Assembly: GCA_946539475.1 (NCBI GenBank)
Contig: CAMNHM010000027.1
Coordinates: 1 to 23,044, forward strand
DNA: 23,044 bases
From: an uncultured Prevotellaceae bacterium
GTDB lineage: Bacteria > Bacteroidota > Bacteroidia > Bacteroidales > Bacteroidaceae
Direction of reading: 5' to 3'
A program made the position numbers and the translations under genes. Positions 22,950 to 23,044 of this stretch are shown here, in pieces. Every line of letters starts with the position of its first letter. The stretch's first letter is position 1. The notes beneath the pieces were generated by a model. It made no database searches, was not told where the DNA came from, and saw only the letters and a list, made by a program, of their open reading frames with translations.

Positions 22950-23044
22950 TCCTGCCTGAAAATCAACTACTTGCATTTTTAACCCATTAAAAATCTGCTA
23001 TATAGAGGGAAGAACGTCCCAAAAATGACATAAGCAGTCATTGG

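Noticed and set aside
22905..23044. tRNA-Ser 3' end as an integration site of a mobile element
   Set aside because: No repeat of the tRNA 3' end and no integrase could be seen in the 130 bases available downstream; only a small inverted repeat, AATGAC/GTCATT, near the window edge.

Overview
This window most likely comes from a member of the Bacteroidales, perhaps a Prevotellaceae-like gut or rumen bacterium with a GC-rich genome. The evidence is a set of promoters with the Bacteroidetes -7 box TAnnTTTG, several with a TTTG-type box 19-20 bp upstream; Bacteroidetes-type gene families (hybrid two-component AraC regulator, AAA-ATPase/PD-(D/E)XK protein, AAxxGGGK-less RND operon with lipoprotein adaptor); and very weak Shine-Dalgarno signals. 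The genus is inference.

Layout. Bases 1-803 (minus) hold the 5' part of a secreted GH35 beta-galactosidase. A divergent promoter region leads to a tripartite RND efflux operon (913-6680, plus): lipoprotein adaptor, inner-membrane pump, TolC-like channel. A hairpin-rich gap follows, then a plus-strand unit of ECF sigma factor, membrane anti-sigma-like protein and exported protein (7004-9303). It converges on a minus-strand unit at a shared hairpin terminator. That minus unit reads, in transcription order, lemA, an HtpX-like M48 protease, an SGNH hydrolase, a fused glutamate formimidoyltransferase/cyclodeaminase, and urocanase (15622 down to 9382). Upstream, also on minus, are an SLT-like lytic transglycosylase, mutS2 and an AAA-ATPase/PD-(D/E)XK protein. 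A 0.9-kb repeat-rich region then precedes a 5'-truncated hybrid-two-component regulator (21770-22705, plus) and a tRNA-Ser(UGA).

The most unusual content is repeat DNA, much of it placed in or exactly against genes. (1) A 75-bp palindromic element is inserted in the same orientation and same reading frame in TolC and in MutS2, encoding a shared 25-residue peptide (16 identical), with a 30-bp half copy in urocanase; this resembles in principle the Rickettsia palindromic elements. (2) Four heptanucleotide arrays are present: two begin exactly at the stop codons of the adaptor and mutS2 genes and end in the same 38-bp double-hairpin tail, one fills the lemA-htpX gap, and one is inside mutS2 just before the Walker A motif. 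(3) Two perfect 21-bp palindromes that are reverse complements of each other lie before the sigma factor. (4) Another paired palindrome lies exactly at the truncation point of the response regulator. (5) A 22-bp-period direct repeat occurs in the gap before it.

Functionally, the genes cover polysaccharide use (GH35), drug or metabolite efflux, envelope stress (ECF/anti-sigma, LemA/HtpX), the middle of histidine catabolism, and DNA metabolism (MutS2). No complete mobile element, CRISPR array or rRNA was seen.
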